The translations under genes and the position numbers were made by a program. The notes below the pieces were generated by a model that worked only from the letters and a program-made list of their open reading frames with translations, was not told the DNA's origin and did no database searches. Of a stretch of DNA of 64,000 bases, positions 11,488 through 24,826 are shown in pieces (within the stretch, counting starts at the first letter, position 1; the number at the start of each line of letters is the position of its first letter). The stretch is from contig NC_083637.1 in NCBI RefSeq assembly GCF_963576545.1, positions 17,258,007 to 17,322,006 of the forward strand, given 5' to 3'. The DNA comes from Limanda limanda (lineage: Eukaryota > Chordata > Actinopteri > Pleuronectiformes > Pleuronectidae).

Positions 11488-13391
11488 CAGGGGTCTCAAA
11501 CTCGCGGCCCGCGGGCCAATTGCGGCCCGCGGGACAATATTTTGTGGACCCCACCTTAATATGAAAGTTTAATGTTAGTGCGGCCCGCACAAACATTGTA
11601 GCAGCTCCGCTGTTAGCTGCTGTGTGGGACAATGTTATGATGTTCTGGTTTCCTACTGTGTGCCTGACCAGTGAACGCAGCATGTAAGTGAGTGACATGG
11701 GGGGCGGGGTCGTGTGTGTGTGTGTACGTGTGAGAGTGAGTGAGAGAGAGAGCCGGGAGAGAAAAGAGTGGCTTTGGATGTGCGGTGCAGGAGGGTGAAA
11801 TTCATAGTTTTCTGCCCTCTTTCGCGCAGGTCATGATGTATCCAGTGCTTCATTTATAAATCACAAGGTGCCGGAACGCTAAGTACATATCACAGCGCAG
11901 GTACGACGAGCACAGGTCCCGGAACGCACATACAACGCCGCTTAAAACAGCACACACATGCCACTTACAATGCAGTGGGACTTATTTAGGCTATACTGCA
12001 GTGACGGTATCAGTCTTTATGTCAGTGATTAATAAAGTGGCGTCTTGAGCAAAGGCGACTTCTGAACGGAACACACACACATACACACACACACACACAC
12101 ACAATTTGTTAAATTGAAGGCAAATTCAAGGGACACCACGGCTCCTTTACGCACACGCTGCGCTGTGAGGTTTTGGGAGCTTCTTTACGCAGACAGATTA
12201 TTCTAAACCGCAGCAGTTTATAACACGTCATTGAGCTAATATCTACATTTTACAGTCTGGGCTGTTTTACATTATTATTTACACCTGATATGTGTGGAGG
12301 AATTTTAATGATTTAAATTCCCTCATCCTCTGGTGGTGACATTTACGCACCGAGCCACGGACTGTACATGACGATGTGCTAGTTATTTTGGTTCATCTTA
12401 GAAGTCTGCATTTGTTATTATTTTATGAAATTGTGATGCTGTTGTTTAGAAAGCTTTATATATAATTTATTAGATTATCTTGTTATTGCGTGGCCACAAA
12501 TTAGTAATTCATCCACCGATGTCAACAGGGGCTCCGTAATTTTCTAGTGATTACATTATATTGTTATATTTTATTTTAATCATTTCTTAAAAAACTTTTT
12601 TTAATGTTCATATTTTTTTCGATACGAGAGGTACCGGATCTGCTCAAATAAGTCCCAGAACGCAGGCAAGCCAACACGCCGGCACAAAGTAAGCACAAAA
12701 ATGTATAGAAAAATGTGAGGCTACAGGAGGAATTTGATCATAGATTTGCAGACTTCAAGACGCACAGAGCGACTTTTACAAAAATTTTGCGGATCCCTTC
12801 TCCTTTAATGTGCAAGATGCCCCTCCTGTGCTTCAAATGGAGCTCATTGGCCTGCAGTGCAACTCTGACCTCAAAGCCAAGTTCAGGGAGGTGAGTGGAA
12901 AGGAAGACAAGCTGGGGCAATTTTTGTGAGAATTGAACCCCAGCTTCCTTGAGCTTTCCCGAATGTTCAAGCGGACCATGTGCCTTTTTTGGAGCACATT
13001 TGTGTGAAAAGCTCTTCTCCACCTTGAACTTCAATAAGTCCAGGTACAGGTCCAGGCTTACTGATGATCATCTTCAAGCCATACTGAGGGTCTCAACTGC
13101 TTCCTCCCTCAAGCCAAATGTGGCTCAGCTATGTGAGAGGAAGCGCTGCCAGGTCTCTGGCAGCAAGAAGTAGGCAAGAGAAGCCATGTTTACAAGAACT
13201 GTTCGTGTTCTTCAATATTCTATTCATGTTCAGAAGAACCCATTGAAGTTAAATAACTGTTAGTAATGACATTAGAGAAGTTTGGATTTTTTTAGCAAAG
13301 TTTTTTTTTTTTGTGGAATACCTGATGCGGCCCAGCCTCACCCAGATACTGCCTCCAGCGGCCCCCAGGTAATTTGAGTTTGAGACCCCTG
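11488..13391 (+). mobile_element. hAT-C, nested in hAT-B
   Basis: Perfect 16-bp inverted ends CAGGGGTCTCAAACTC (11488) and GAGTTTGAGACCCCTG (to 13391), flanked by 8-bp duplication GTCTACAC (11480-11487 and 13392-13399). The element keeps only the 3' part of a transposase and a (CA)n tract at 12070-12103. A stretch of about 11850-12650 looks like unrelated insertion, since both its borders carry related gg(t)accggaacgc-like words; I could not define its ends. Confidence 0.9.
12720..13173 (+). pseudogene. hAT-C transposase C-terminal relic
   Basis: Translating the + strand gives MELIGLQCNSDLKAKF, then LSRMFKRTMCLF, LFSTLNFNKSRYRSRLTDDH and CERKRCQVSGSKK with TAG at 13171-13173. This is the C-terminal hAT dimerisation region of the family related to GTF2IRD2 and EPM2AIP1 type domesticated transposases. 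It contains at least two frame breaks. The amino-terminal two-thirds are absent. Confidence 0.75.
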
Positions 13392-13604
13392 GTCTACACG
13401 ATGTCTGGAGTGATTACTCGTTAATTTATAACTTATAACATTTAGTTTTTAGGAGAAAAACATACTTTTAAAAAAAATGTCAAAATGTGTGATTAATTAG
13501 TTAATTTTTTTTAATCTATTGACAGCCCTAGTATTTATTTGTATATATTATCTATCAATTGAATTTGTTTATAACCATCAATAATATTAAAACATGGTCT
13601 ATCA

Positions 13605-15493
13605 CTACACTAGCAATTGTTTCATTCTTACCTGCCAACCAGGCAAAGCTGTTGTGTTCTCCATGTCATCAAAGGAGATCTTCCCAGATGCTAGAGAGAG
13701 GGGCTGCAGGTGGAAGAGCCAGTTTTCCTCTGAGGAGTCAAACCACTTCTCGATATAACTGATGGCATGGTTTAAGAAGGCTGTATATTCCTGCCTGGCA
13801 ACATCCGCATCAGATGGTGAGAGACGCTGGAGCTTTTGTTTGGTTAGGTACCCATAGAACCCATCATCTCTTCTCTGAATTAGTCTTCTCCGGAAAGAGT
13901 CCATAATGGAGAAGAGGTCAACAGACATGGTTAGATTCTTCTCCAGATTTTTCACCACCTCTTCAAACAGGGACAGGACATTATTACAGAAGAGGAGGTA
14001 AACTTTGACAATGTCTGCCTCTTCCTCAACTCCAGCAGCATCTTCTGTCAACCTCAGCAAATCTTTCAGGCGCTTTGGACATTCTTCTTCTGATGAGATA
14101 AGACTTCAGCGGGACCCAGTTCTGCAGCAGGCGGGTGATTGCAGGGTTGAGTGACAGACATCTTGTCACCACATGGCGCAGGATTTCATGGAATTCAACA
14201 TCACAGAATTCACAAAACTCCTTTAGGGACTCTCTACTTTTGGCAGAGTTGGAAAATAAACTATATATCTTGAGGACAATATTTTCCTCATCCACTGAGA
14301 GCTTGTCCAGGGCCCTTTTCACTGTGTTATGGACAATATGTGCATGGCAGTTGCAACGAAGGATCTCACTGTTGGCCTCTCTCAATTTTGTAAAGACCGA
14401 GTTGTGGCTGCCATAATTGACATTTGCGTTGTCAGCACTGAATGAAGAAACATGATCTAGGGATAGACCCAATTTTCAAGAGAGCTTTGTATTTTTTTCA
14501 GTATTCCCTGTGCAGACTCATCTGGATTTTCAAAGAAATCTATCACCTTGTTGACAACCCCATCCTCTGGCTTGAAAAACTGCAAGGCCAAGGGAAACAT
14601 CTTCCGATTTCCCTTATTCGAGGCATCAGTGTGAAGAGAGAATGGGAGTGGATTTCCACCACTTTTCATTTTTTTGATCACCTCCTCTACTGCCTTTGGA
14701 GACAGGACATCTGTGACAATTGCCTCAGCTTTTGTCCTCCCACAGGACATCTTCTTGTAAATGCAGGAGTCATTCAGTGTTCTGAGTCAGCTTCATTGCA
14801 CATTCAGCTGAGTTATAGCTTAAACCATGCTTTACAGTGTGGCAGGTATGGGCTACCTCTGCAGCATTCACCTGTAAATTAGAAAAAAGAAGACATTTTA
14901 CTGTATATATGTATAGTTTGTGTAGTATATCAACTGCCTCTGCAGTACAAATGATGCATGTTATATCTATCTCTATTGGTTTGAGCTTGTTAGAAATGTG
15001 TAAGGTTGTATATATGTGTGTGTATTCATAATTTATACACACACATATATACATATATATATCGTCCTTGAATAATATTATAATATCTTTGTCCATACAA
15101 TGCTGACATGCATTGCACTTGCTACTTTCCCATGTTAAAAAAAGTAATCGTTCTTTACGTACCATATCTGCCTCTGGCGTTGCCTGGTGGACAACAAATT
15201 GGTCTAGGGTTCCCCTGGTTTTGTTGTACCTTATGCTTCACATGAGCCCACCACTGGAAGCATGTTGCTTGAGGTCAGTCAGCCCACCAGGGGCTACAGA
15301 AAAAGTGCGCCGACACACCGTGCAGTGCGCTTTATAGATGTTTTTGCGCACATTTTCCACCCAGGTGTTAGCTTTCTCCCATTCCTCCCGGTATTTTTGC
15401 ATCCTTTTTTTTGGGAGGAGTACGAGTTGAATGGCTGCTTGAAGCTGGACCCCGGCGTAGAGCAGTGTCGGCGCCTGAGTCACTGTCAGCCAT
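13605..15493 (-). pseudogene. hAT-A copy 1 transposase, N-terminal and core
   Basis: On the - strand from ATG near 15493 (MADSDSGADTALRRG), with a BED-like finger (CTVCRRTF...LKQH) that needs a frame change at an A-run near 15405. Donor GTACGT follows MVs codon near 15163, the intron ends at an acceptor near 14877, and the exon reads NAAEVAHTCHTVKHGLSYNS. The hAT core follows: FSLHTDASNKGNRKMF, FSADNANVNYGSHN, CHAHIVHNTVKRALDK, then LPGWQ before donor GTAAGA near 13632. Frameshifts occur near 14471, 14767 and 14095. The C-terminal exon is at 8103-8466 beyond hAT-B. Confidence 0.75.
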
Positions 15494-15829
15494 GCTGCTT
15501 TGTTTTCTTCCACTATCTTCTGCGTGAGCAACAGTACCTCCTCGGCCAATGGGATGAGCGTATTCTGTGTCATCGTACATGTGTGTGAATATGCTGTCAG
15601 CTAATTGGTCCCAGATCAGGACATTGCCTGGGAACAAGTTTACCGTAACATTTCATATAAAGCGTGTTGTTATTCATTTTCCATTGGCATTTTACTGACC
15701 ATTTTTTAAATCTCACAGTAATACGTAACAAAGTGCGTCCCGTTTCAGCTCAATACGGGACGGGTGCACTTGTTTCTAAAAACGGGACGATTCAGTTTTC
15801 AAGGGACGGTTGGCAACCGTAAGTGTATG

Positions 15830-16500
15830 TGACCTTTTTAGGATTTCTTCATTTACACTGCAGGAACAGCCGCTTGGCATTTCACACATTGTCTCCATCA
15901 GGGATTCTTTAACATCAGATCGCTCTTCTTCTTCTTTGTTTGGTTTATTGGCGGGTGGCAACCAACATCAAGGTGAATTACCGCCATCTACTGTGTCTTC
16001 TTCTTCTGTTCAGCTTCTTTGTTCGGCCCACTGGCACGTGGAAACCAACCTCAGATTCAACATCAGATTGAATCTTCTAATGTTCTTTTGCTATTTCTTC
16101 TTCATCTGATTTAAACATCACTCAGAAGTTTCCTCTTTAGTCAACACGTTTGTGATTCTTATTAATATGAAAATCATCATATCCTTGCTCTGTCTCACAT
16201 GAATATTCCCACAGCATCTGGCAGTCTTATATAAAACTGCTTTTTATCTGTGGATCACCAGTGCCTCCCCTGGTCTCCACAGTCTGCTGTAACTTGCCTT
16301 CAGATTAAATCATCTTCATGGAGTTCCCTCAGGAGCCCCGACACTTTTTTCCTGGCTCCTTGACATCTGTACAGATTTAGTTGTTTCATAAAATGTTATT
16401 TTACATTATCTCTCCTATTTTTGTTCTGTGTTGTTTTATACCCCAGTAAATTTAATAAAGCAACTTGTTTTGATAGTGCTTTAGAAATATAATTTAATTA
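15830..16500. other. U1/U2 inter-module spacer
   Basis: Far 5' flank of U1, repeated at 23600-23880 (with a deletion), 29880-30545 and 34120-34790. It contains ggtttattggcgggtggcaa and ccgccatctactgtgtcttc words that look like a short dispersed fish repeat, CTT-rich tracts, and then unique AT-rich sequence. No gene seen. Confidence 0.5.
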
Positions 16501-16950
16501 CCATTATATTTTTATTATTATGTCGGCTCATTTTAATGATCATGGCAGATCCTTTCCACATGGGGTCCCTATTGCCCCAAAATGAAAACTGGTCTTTTTT
16601 CCTTCATCTGAAAATGTTGGCACATGAATCTTTTAAATTACATTAACAGGCAGGTTTTAACTTTACATTTAAAGGATACATGATTTATTTTTTATGCTTT
16701 ATGCCAAAGGTCTTCTTTTATTTAGTATGGCAAAAATGTGTGAAGGCCCAACAGAGGTATTGATCCAAGTATTCATACTAGCTCATGTCAAGCATAAGAT
16801 AATAATAACAATTTTATTTATGTAACACCATTCAAAAAAGTTGATAAAAAGTAATCCACTGAAAAGACAAATACAAAAATACAAAGCATCAAAGACAACA
16901 AGCTAAACTGAAATTGCCAAGGTCCGACTTCACGTCAAACATAAACAAAC

Positions 16951-17097
16951 ATGTCTGACTGTGAAAAGCTGATTAATTTGTCTCGTGATGAGACAATTCA
17001 ACTGTTGCCAGTGCAGCCGCCGTTTGTACAGAAACAAAGAGGGCGACGACGCCATTTTTATTCGACTTTGATTCTTGGAAACACATTCAATACATAA
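16951..17097 (+). other. Small conserved ORF in 3' flank, U2 copy
   Basis: 48 codons from MSDCEKLINLSRDETIQLL to GNTFNT, then TAA at 17095-17097. Same frame as in the four other modules, with amino-acid changes but no frameshift. Function unknown; expression not shown. Confidence 0.3.
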
Positions 17098-17515
17098 AGG
17101 AGAACACAAACTGTCATTGAATCTCGCGAACCAAGAAACCATTGTTTTGAAACAAACATATTTAATCATATGAACTAGTTAAGAACACACATTCATACTC
17201 TGCAAGGAAGACACTCTAACTTTAAAATGACATGGACATTACGAAAAATAGATGAATTATGTAGAAATCAGTAGAAATAATATATATTAACACAAATCTC
17301 TGGTGTTTTTAATTGAGTTATTTTTTCTATGGACATAAAAACTGTTAATAATCTATTTAGAACAGTGAACTATGAATATGTATAATATGAATATCTGCTG
17401 ATAAATCCTAATAAAGGTTTTGTTGCAAAGGTTGCACCTGAATCACTTCTCTCCTTTATGAATCTTCACGTCTTGTACAATAAGATTTAATCTTAAATCT
17501 TTGACCAAACTCAGA

Positions 17516-18873
<1,358 letters not shown>

Positions 18874-19159
18874 CTGCTCTGTGCAGCCGGACTTCGGGCT
18901 GCATCACGGCATCGAGCAGCCTCCTCTGGCGGCAGATCTCCCGCTCGGACCGCTCCACTCGCTCCTCGTACTCTCCCAGGGTTTCCTCCAGCCCCACGAG
19001 GATCTCCTCCCCCGCCGCCATTAGCCGCTCGGTGAGCATCGCTCTCAGCTCCGGGACTTGAGCCTTTCCTCCTCCTTTCTCCACCTGCAGCAGGAAGTCT
19101 TCAGCGGCAGCGCTGATCCGCTCATGTACCGACACCCGCAGCAGCTGCACGGCGGACAT
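18874..19159 (-). CDS. U2 C2H2 zinc-finger protein, exon 1
   Basis: 286 nt encoding MSAVQLLRVSVHERISAAAE through EPVR-like MQPEVRLHRA plus the first base of Asp. It differs from U1 at few positions (for example ETLGEYEERV against ETLAESEERV). No stop or frameshift. Met at 19159 is preferred over the in-frame upstream Met at 19180, whose context is poorer. The donor is GTCAGT. The region is likely a helical oligomerisation domain (inference from charge pattern). Confidence 0.8.
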
Positions 19160-19180
19160 GTTGCTCCTCTCTGCGCACAT

Positions 19181-19564
19181 CGAGTCTCTGAGGGGACAAA
19201 GAGAGCCAGTGACAGGAAACCAGAGACTCCGAGCTCCGAGCCAGCAGCGACCCCTGTTGGACTGGAGGACGAAGAGGAAACCAAAGTACTAATACTGCAC
19301 AGTAGAAATACTCTTGTTCCAAGTACAAGTTTAATGTTTGCCTCCCTGACTCATACCTCATCCTCACAAACAAACAGATGAGAACAACCCCAAGCAGAGG
19401 TAATAGTGAACAAATATAAGTGTGGTATGAGCTACTTGGACTCGCTACGAATTTGTAGTTAACAAGTCATGTTCATGTTGCAGATTATTCTGTTCAGTAC
19501 AAAATCAAAGACAGTCTGCACCATCGTAGTAACAGATGGGGAAATGCAGTTTATAAATGTCAAC
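19181..19564 (-). promoter_or_regulatory. U2 gene 5' flank (putative promoter region)
   Basis: Upstream sequence homologous to the U1, U3 and U4 flanks. No strong core promoter motif found. It is cut at 19573 by hAT-A copy 2, so in U2 any distal element beyond about 400 bp is now displaced by 4 kb. Confidence 0.35.
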
Positions 19565-20143
19565 AGTGTATGTAGGGTTGCCAACTCTCTGAAAAATAAA
19601 TAAGGGACACCTCATTGGCAGGGCCGGCCGGCCCGATTGCCTTCACCTTTCCTTGCGCGGTGAATTTTTGAAACCCCTTTTTTTGTGAGTGAAACAATTT
19701 TTTAACTATTTGACCCTGAATTGAATTACATGCATATTTTTGAGAGAAATGAACACATGGAAAACAATTTGTTATCCAGCAATTCACTTTAATAATAAAC
19801 AAAATCAACTGAATAAAATAAGAATCTTTCTTAAACAGAAACCGTTCTTGCTTAACATAAAACTGTGTACATTAATATAAAACAATAGATAGAAAGCAGA
19901 ACATCCATCCTGAAATAGTGCATATTTTTAGTGCAATAACAAAAGTGCAAACAGAACGTCTGTAGAATCATTGTAAACATATTTGTGCCTCAAAGACCAT
20001 GACAGTAGGCTACAGTTGTAGTAAAACAGAAAAAACAACTCATGAACTCAACAGCTCAGTGCCACATTATGTGGAGATTTTTCTACTTTTTCCACTTGTA
20101 TTTCTTCTGAGATCTTGCTGCAGTGAGGAGTTGTTTGTCTTTG

Positions 20144-20870
20144 ATTAGATTAGATTTCTTTATTTATCCACACAACGGGGAAATTCACTTGTTACAGCAA
20201 AATAAGAGAAAACAGAATTTAAATAACAGTGCCGAAGCACAATAAAAAAGATCACAATATGTACACTACTAAACTACACATAATGAGAGTACAGAAACAA
20301 AAACAAAAACAACCTGCAAAACAGACACTGTGCAAAAGCAGGTACTGGGGAGAAAGTGGAATGATGTGAGTGTTATTGTAATGAAAACAAAAATATTATA
20401 AGTAATATTGCAACAGTAGTGACCATGATACAGAAAATAATTAAAAAGTAAGTGACCATAATATAAATAATACTACAAGATAGCATAATGGAAATATAAA
20501 TATTGCAATCTAACCATTATAAGTGACCATGATATAAATATAGATGTACAATGTTGAATATTATTGTGCATTGTAGTGATCTGAGTAAAAAATAAAAAAT
20601 AAATAAGGAAAATAAAAATACAAATACAGCTATGGTGAGAGGTTGAGTGGAGATAGAGATAATAGACAGGGACTACAACATTATCAGGTGGTGCTGGTGT
20701 TGTAGAGCCCGACTGCAGCCGGGATGAAGGACCTGCGGAACCTCTCCTTCTTACACCATGGGTGTAACAGTCTGCTGCTGAAGGAGCTGCTCAGGGACCC
20801 CACATTGTCATGTAGGGGGTGAGAGGTGTTGCCCATGATGGACGCCAGCTTGGCTAACATCCTTCTGTAC
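20144..20870 (-). mobile_element. LINE 3' fragment (L2/Rex-like) in hAT-A copy 2
   Basis: Absent from hAT-A copy 1 (compare 8160). On the - strand it gives a typical LINE C-terminus (SIMGNTSHPLHDNVGSLSSS, FRRSFIPAAVGLYNTST), then a 3' untranslated part and a tail of repeated tctaatc (plus-strand gattagattagattt at 20144). This is a 5'-truncated insertion, as usual for LINEs. The clade is judged from the end of the protein and the tail only. Confidence 0.7.
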
Positions 20871-20876
20871 AGCAGA

Positions 20877-23320
20877 GTAAAACTCTGAGCAAGACAGTTC
20901 ATAATTGAGGCTGACAATTAGCTCACCTTTAATTAATTCAGTGGAACAATTGTTCCGCACATCAGTCCATTTGTTCTTCATAGAAGAGAAAATCCTCTCC
21001 ACAAACCCAGTGGAAGATTGAATGCTGAGGAAAAAGGATACAGCAGCTTGGATGTTGGGAAGGTCAGCTGCCTGAAGAACCTCCATCCACCTCTCTGCTG
21101 TTCCTTTAGACTGCCAGGTTTCCTTCTCCTGAGTGAGGTGCTCCAGAAGACTGTTTGAAGTTAGGGTTAGAAAAAAATCTAATTGTATATATTCATAATT
21201 TTGAATACTACTTTAACTACCTATATAGTTTAATTTAGTTATTATTCTTTATTTATTTATCCATCTATCTATCAAGTATATGAACTGTTTGAATTTGTAA
21301 GATGTTGTATAAAATATTGCATACATGTGTATACTGTAAACTAAGTTCATGTATTTATTTGTATATATTATCTATCAATTGTATTTGTTTATAACCATCA
21401 TTAATATTAAAACATGGTCTATCACTACACTAGCAATTGTTTCATTCTTTCCTGCCAACCAGGCATAGCCGGTTGTGTTCTCCATGTCATCAAAGGAGAT
21501 CTTCCCAGATGCTAGAGAGAGGGGCTACAGGTGGAAAAGCCAGTTTTCCTCTGAGAAGTCAAACCACTTAACGATATAACTGATGGCATGGTTTAAGAAG
21601 GCTGTATATTCCTGCCTGGCAACATCCGCATCAGATGGTGAGAGATGCTAGAGCTTTTGTTTGGTTAGGTACCCATAGAACCCATCATCTCTTCTCTGAA
21701 TTAGTCTTCTCCGGAAAGAGTCCATAATGGAGAAGAGGTCAACAGACGAGGTTACATTCTTCTCCAGCTTTTTCACCACCTCTTCAAACAGGGACAGGAC
21801 ATTATTACAGAAGAGGAGTTAAACTTCGACAATGTCTGCCTCTTCCTCAACTCCAGCAGCATCTTCTGTCAACCTCAGCAAATCTTTCAGGCGCTTTGGA
21901 CATTCTTCACCAATGCTGATGAGATAAGACTTCAGCGGGACCCAGTTCTGCAGCAGGCGGGTGATTGCAGGGTTGAGTGACAGACATCTTGTCACCACAT
22001 GGCGCAGGATTTCATGGAATTCAACATCACAGAATTCACAAAACTCCTTTTGGGACTCTCTCCTTTTGGCAGAGTTGGAAAATAAACTATATATCTTGAA
22101 GACAATATTTTCCACATCCACTGAGAGCTTGTCCAGGGCCTTTTTCACTGTGTTATGGACAATATGTGCATGGCAGTTGCCACGAAGGATCTCACTGTTG
22201 GCCTCTCTCAATTTTGTAAAGATCGAGTTGTGGCTGCCATAATTGACATTTGCGTTGTCAGCACTGAATGCAGAACCATGATCTAGGGATAGACCCATGT
22301 TTTCAAGAGAGCTTTGTATTTTTTTCAGTATTCCCTGTGCAGACTCATCTGGATTTTCAAAGAAATCTATCACCTTGTTGACAACCCCATCCTCTGGGGT
22401 GAAAAACTGCACGGCCGAGGAAAACATCTTCCGATTTCCCTTATTCGAGGCATCAGTGTGAAGAGAGAATGGGAGTGGATTTCCACCACTTTTCCATTTT
22501 TTGATCACCTCCTCTACTGCCTTTGGAGACAGGACATCTGTGACAATTGCCTCAGCTTTTGTCCTCCCACAGGACATCTTCTTGGCAATGCAGGAGTCAT
22601 TCAGTGTTCTGAGAGTCAGCTTAATTGCACATTCAGCTGAGTTATAGCTTAAACCATGCTTTACAGTGTGGTAGGTATGGGCTACCTCTGCAGCAGTCAC
22701 CTGTAAGTTAGAAAAAATAAGATATTTTACTGTATTTATGTATCGTTTGAGTAGTATATCAACTGCCTCTACAGTACAAATGATGCATGTTATATCTATC
22801 TCTATTGGTTTCAACTTGTAAGAAATGTGTAAGGTTGTATATGTGTGTGTATTCATAATTTATACACACACATATATACATATATATATCGTACTTGAAT
22901 AATATTATAATATCTTTGTCCATACAATGCTGACATCAATTGCACTTGCTGCTTTCCCATATTAAAAAAAAGAAACGTTCTTTACATACCATATCTGCAT
23001 CTGGCGTTGCCTGGTGGACAACAAATTGGTCTAGGGTCCCCCTGGTTTTGTTGTACCTTATGCTTCACATGTGCCCACCACTGGAAGCATGTTGCTTGAG
23101 GTCAGTCAGCCCACCAGGGGCTACAGAAAAAGTGCGCCGACACACCGTGCAGTGCGCTTTATAGATGTTTTTGCGCACATTTTCCACCCAGGTGTTAGCT
23201 TTCTCCTATTCCTCCCGGTATTTTGTCATCCTTTTTTTTGGGAGGAGTACGAGTTGAATGGCTGCTTGAAGCTGGACCCCTGCGTAGAGCAGTGTCGGCG
23301 CCTGAGTCACTGTCAGCCAT
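20877..23320 (-). pseudogene. hAT-A copy 2 transposase
   Basis: Better preserved than copy 1. First exon from ATG at 23320 (MADSDSGADTALRRG; A-run frame change near 23232) through the BED-like finger to donor ATG^GTATGT (exon end 22990). Intron 22701-22989 has acceptor TTACAG. The second exon from 22700 is open for nearly 300 codons: VTAAEVAHTYHTVKHG, FSLHTDASNKGNRKMF, FSADNANVNYGSHNS, CHAHIVHNTVKKALDK and LSLNPAITRLLQNWVPLKS. TAC to TAA at 21819-21821 stops it; sequence to about 21460 continues the homology. The C-terminal exon is at 20920-21130. The Asp and the CxAH..H pattern are hAT landmarks. Confidence 0.78.
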
Positions 23321-23599
23321 GCTGCTTTGTTTTCTTCCACTATCTTCTGCGCGACCAACAGTACCTCCTCGGCCAATGGGATGAGCGTATTCTGTGTCAT
23401 CGTACACGTGTGTGAATATGCTGTCAGCTAATTGGTCCCAGATCAGGACATTGCCTGGGAACAAGTTTACCGTAAAATTTCATATAAAGCGCGTTGATAT
23501 TCGTTTTCCATTGGCATTTTACTGAACATTTTTTAAATCTCACAGTAATACGGGACAAAGTGCGTCCCGTTTCAGCTCAATACGGGACGGGTGCTGTTG

Positions 23600-23885
23600 T
23601 TTGGCATTTCACACATTGTCTCCATCAAGGAGTCTTTAACATCAGATCCCTCTTCTTCTCCTTTGCTTGGTTTATTGGCGGATGGCAACCATCATCAAGG
23701 TGAATTACCGCCATCTACTGTGTCTTCTTCTTCTTCTTCAGCTTCCTTGCTCGGCCCACTGGCATGTGGAAACCAACCTCAGGTTCAAGGTATTTTACAT
23801 TATCTCCTATTTTTGGTTCTGTGTTGTTTTATACCCATATAGATTTAATAAAGCAATTTGTTTTGATAGTGCTTTAGAAATATAG
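23600..23885. other. U2/U3 inter-module spacer, shortened
   Basis: Same spacer as 15830-16490 but about 330 bp shorter: aacctcaggttcaagg runs directly into tattttacattatctc. No gene. Confidence 0.5.
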
Positions 23886-24266
23886 TTTAATTACCATTAT
23901 ATTTTTATCATGTCTGCTCATTTTAATGATCATGGCAGATCGTTTCCACATGGGGTCCCTATTGCCCCAAAATGAAAACTGGTCTTTTTTCCATCATCTG
24001 AAATCAATCCTTTGTTATGCTTTATTCTTCTTTTATTTAGTATGGCCAAAAATATGTGAAGGCCCAACAGAGGTATTGACCCAAGTATTCATACTAGCTC
24101 ATGTCAAGCATAAGATAATAATAACAATTTTATTTATGTAACACCATTCAAAACAGTTGATAAAATTTGCTCCACTGAAAAGACAAATACAAAAATACAA
24201 AGCATCATAGCCAACAAGATAAACTGAAATTGCCCAGGTCCGACTTCACGTCCAACGTAAACAAAC

Positions 24267-24413
24267 ATGTCTGACTGTGAGAAGCTGATTAATTTGTCTT
24301 GTGATGAGACAATTCAACTGTTGCCAGTGCAGCCGCCGTTCATACAGAAACAAAGAGGGCGACGACGCCATTTTTATTTGACTTTGATTCTTGGAAACAC
24401 ATTCAATACATAG
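24267..24413 (+). other. Small conserved ORF in 3' flank, U3 copy
   Basis: MSDCEKLINLSCDETIQLL to GNTFNT, stop TAG at 24411-24413. Differs from U2 at several amino acids; frame kept. Confidence 0.3.
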
Positions 24414-24826
24414 AGGAGAACACAAACTGTCATTGAATCTCGCGAACCAAGAAACCATTGTTTTAAAACAAACATATTTAATAATATGAACTAGTTAAGA
24501 ACACACATTCATACTCTGCAAGGAAGACACCTTAAAATGACATGGACATTATGAAAAATAGATGAATTATGTAGAAATCAGTAGAAATAAGATACATAAA
24601 CACAAATTTTTCGTGTTATTCAAAGAGTTATATTTTCTAGGGACATAAAAAACTGTTAATAATCTATCTAAAACAGTGAACTATGAATATGTATAATATG
24701 AATATCTGCTGATAAATCCTAATAAAGGTTTTGTTGCAAAGGTTGCACCTGAATCACTTCTCTCCTTTATGAATCCTCACGTCTCGTACAATAAGATTTA
24801 ATCTTAAATCTTTTACCACACTCAGA

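Larger units (their letters stand above)
8747..13530 (+). mobile_element. hAT-B (ZBED-type), nested in hAT-A
   Basis: Inverted ends TAAGGCTGTCAA (8747) and TTGACAGCCCTA (to 13530), with 8-bp target duplication GTATTTAT (8739-8746 and 13531-13538). The hAT-A copy in U2 has the empty site near 21352. So this insertion followed the duplication that made U1 and U2, or was lost from U2. It carries a + strand transposase and is itself interrupted by hAT-C. Confidence 0.9.
7649..15821 (-). mobile_element. hAT-A copy 1 (BED-finger hAT transposon)
   Basis: Ends are inverted repeats TAGGGTTGCCAAC (7649) and its near complement GTTGGCAACCGTA (to 15821), flanked by the 8-bp target duplication AGTGTATG (7641-7648 and 15822-15829), as expected for hAT. 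U3 and U4 have the uninterrupted target site near 27315 and 34118. A second copy is in U2 at the same place. The coding strand is -. This copy is split by hAT-B (8747-13530), and its transposase is broken. Confidence 0.85.
19573..23597 (-). mobile_element. hAT-A copy 2, right end missing
   Basis: Same element, same target site (AGTGTATG at 19565-19572) and same orientation as copy 1, so it was duplicated together with the module. The left inverted repeat TAGGGTTGCCAAC is intact. The right end stops at gacgggtgc near 23594 and jumps into the flank at ttggcatttcac, so about 45 bp of element, the right inverted repeat and the second target duplication are deleted. It lacks hAT-B but holds a LINE fragment at 20144-20870. 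Confidence 0.85.
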
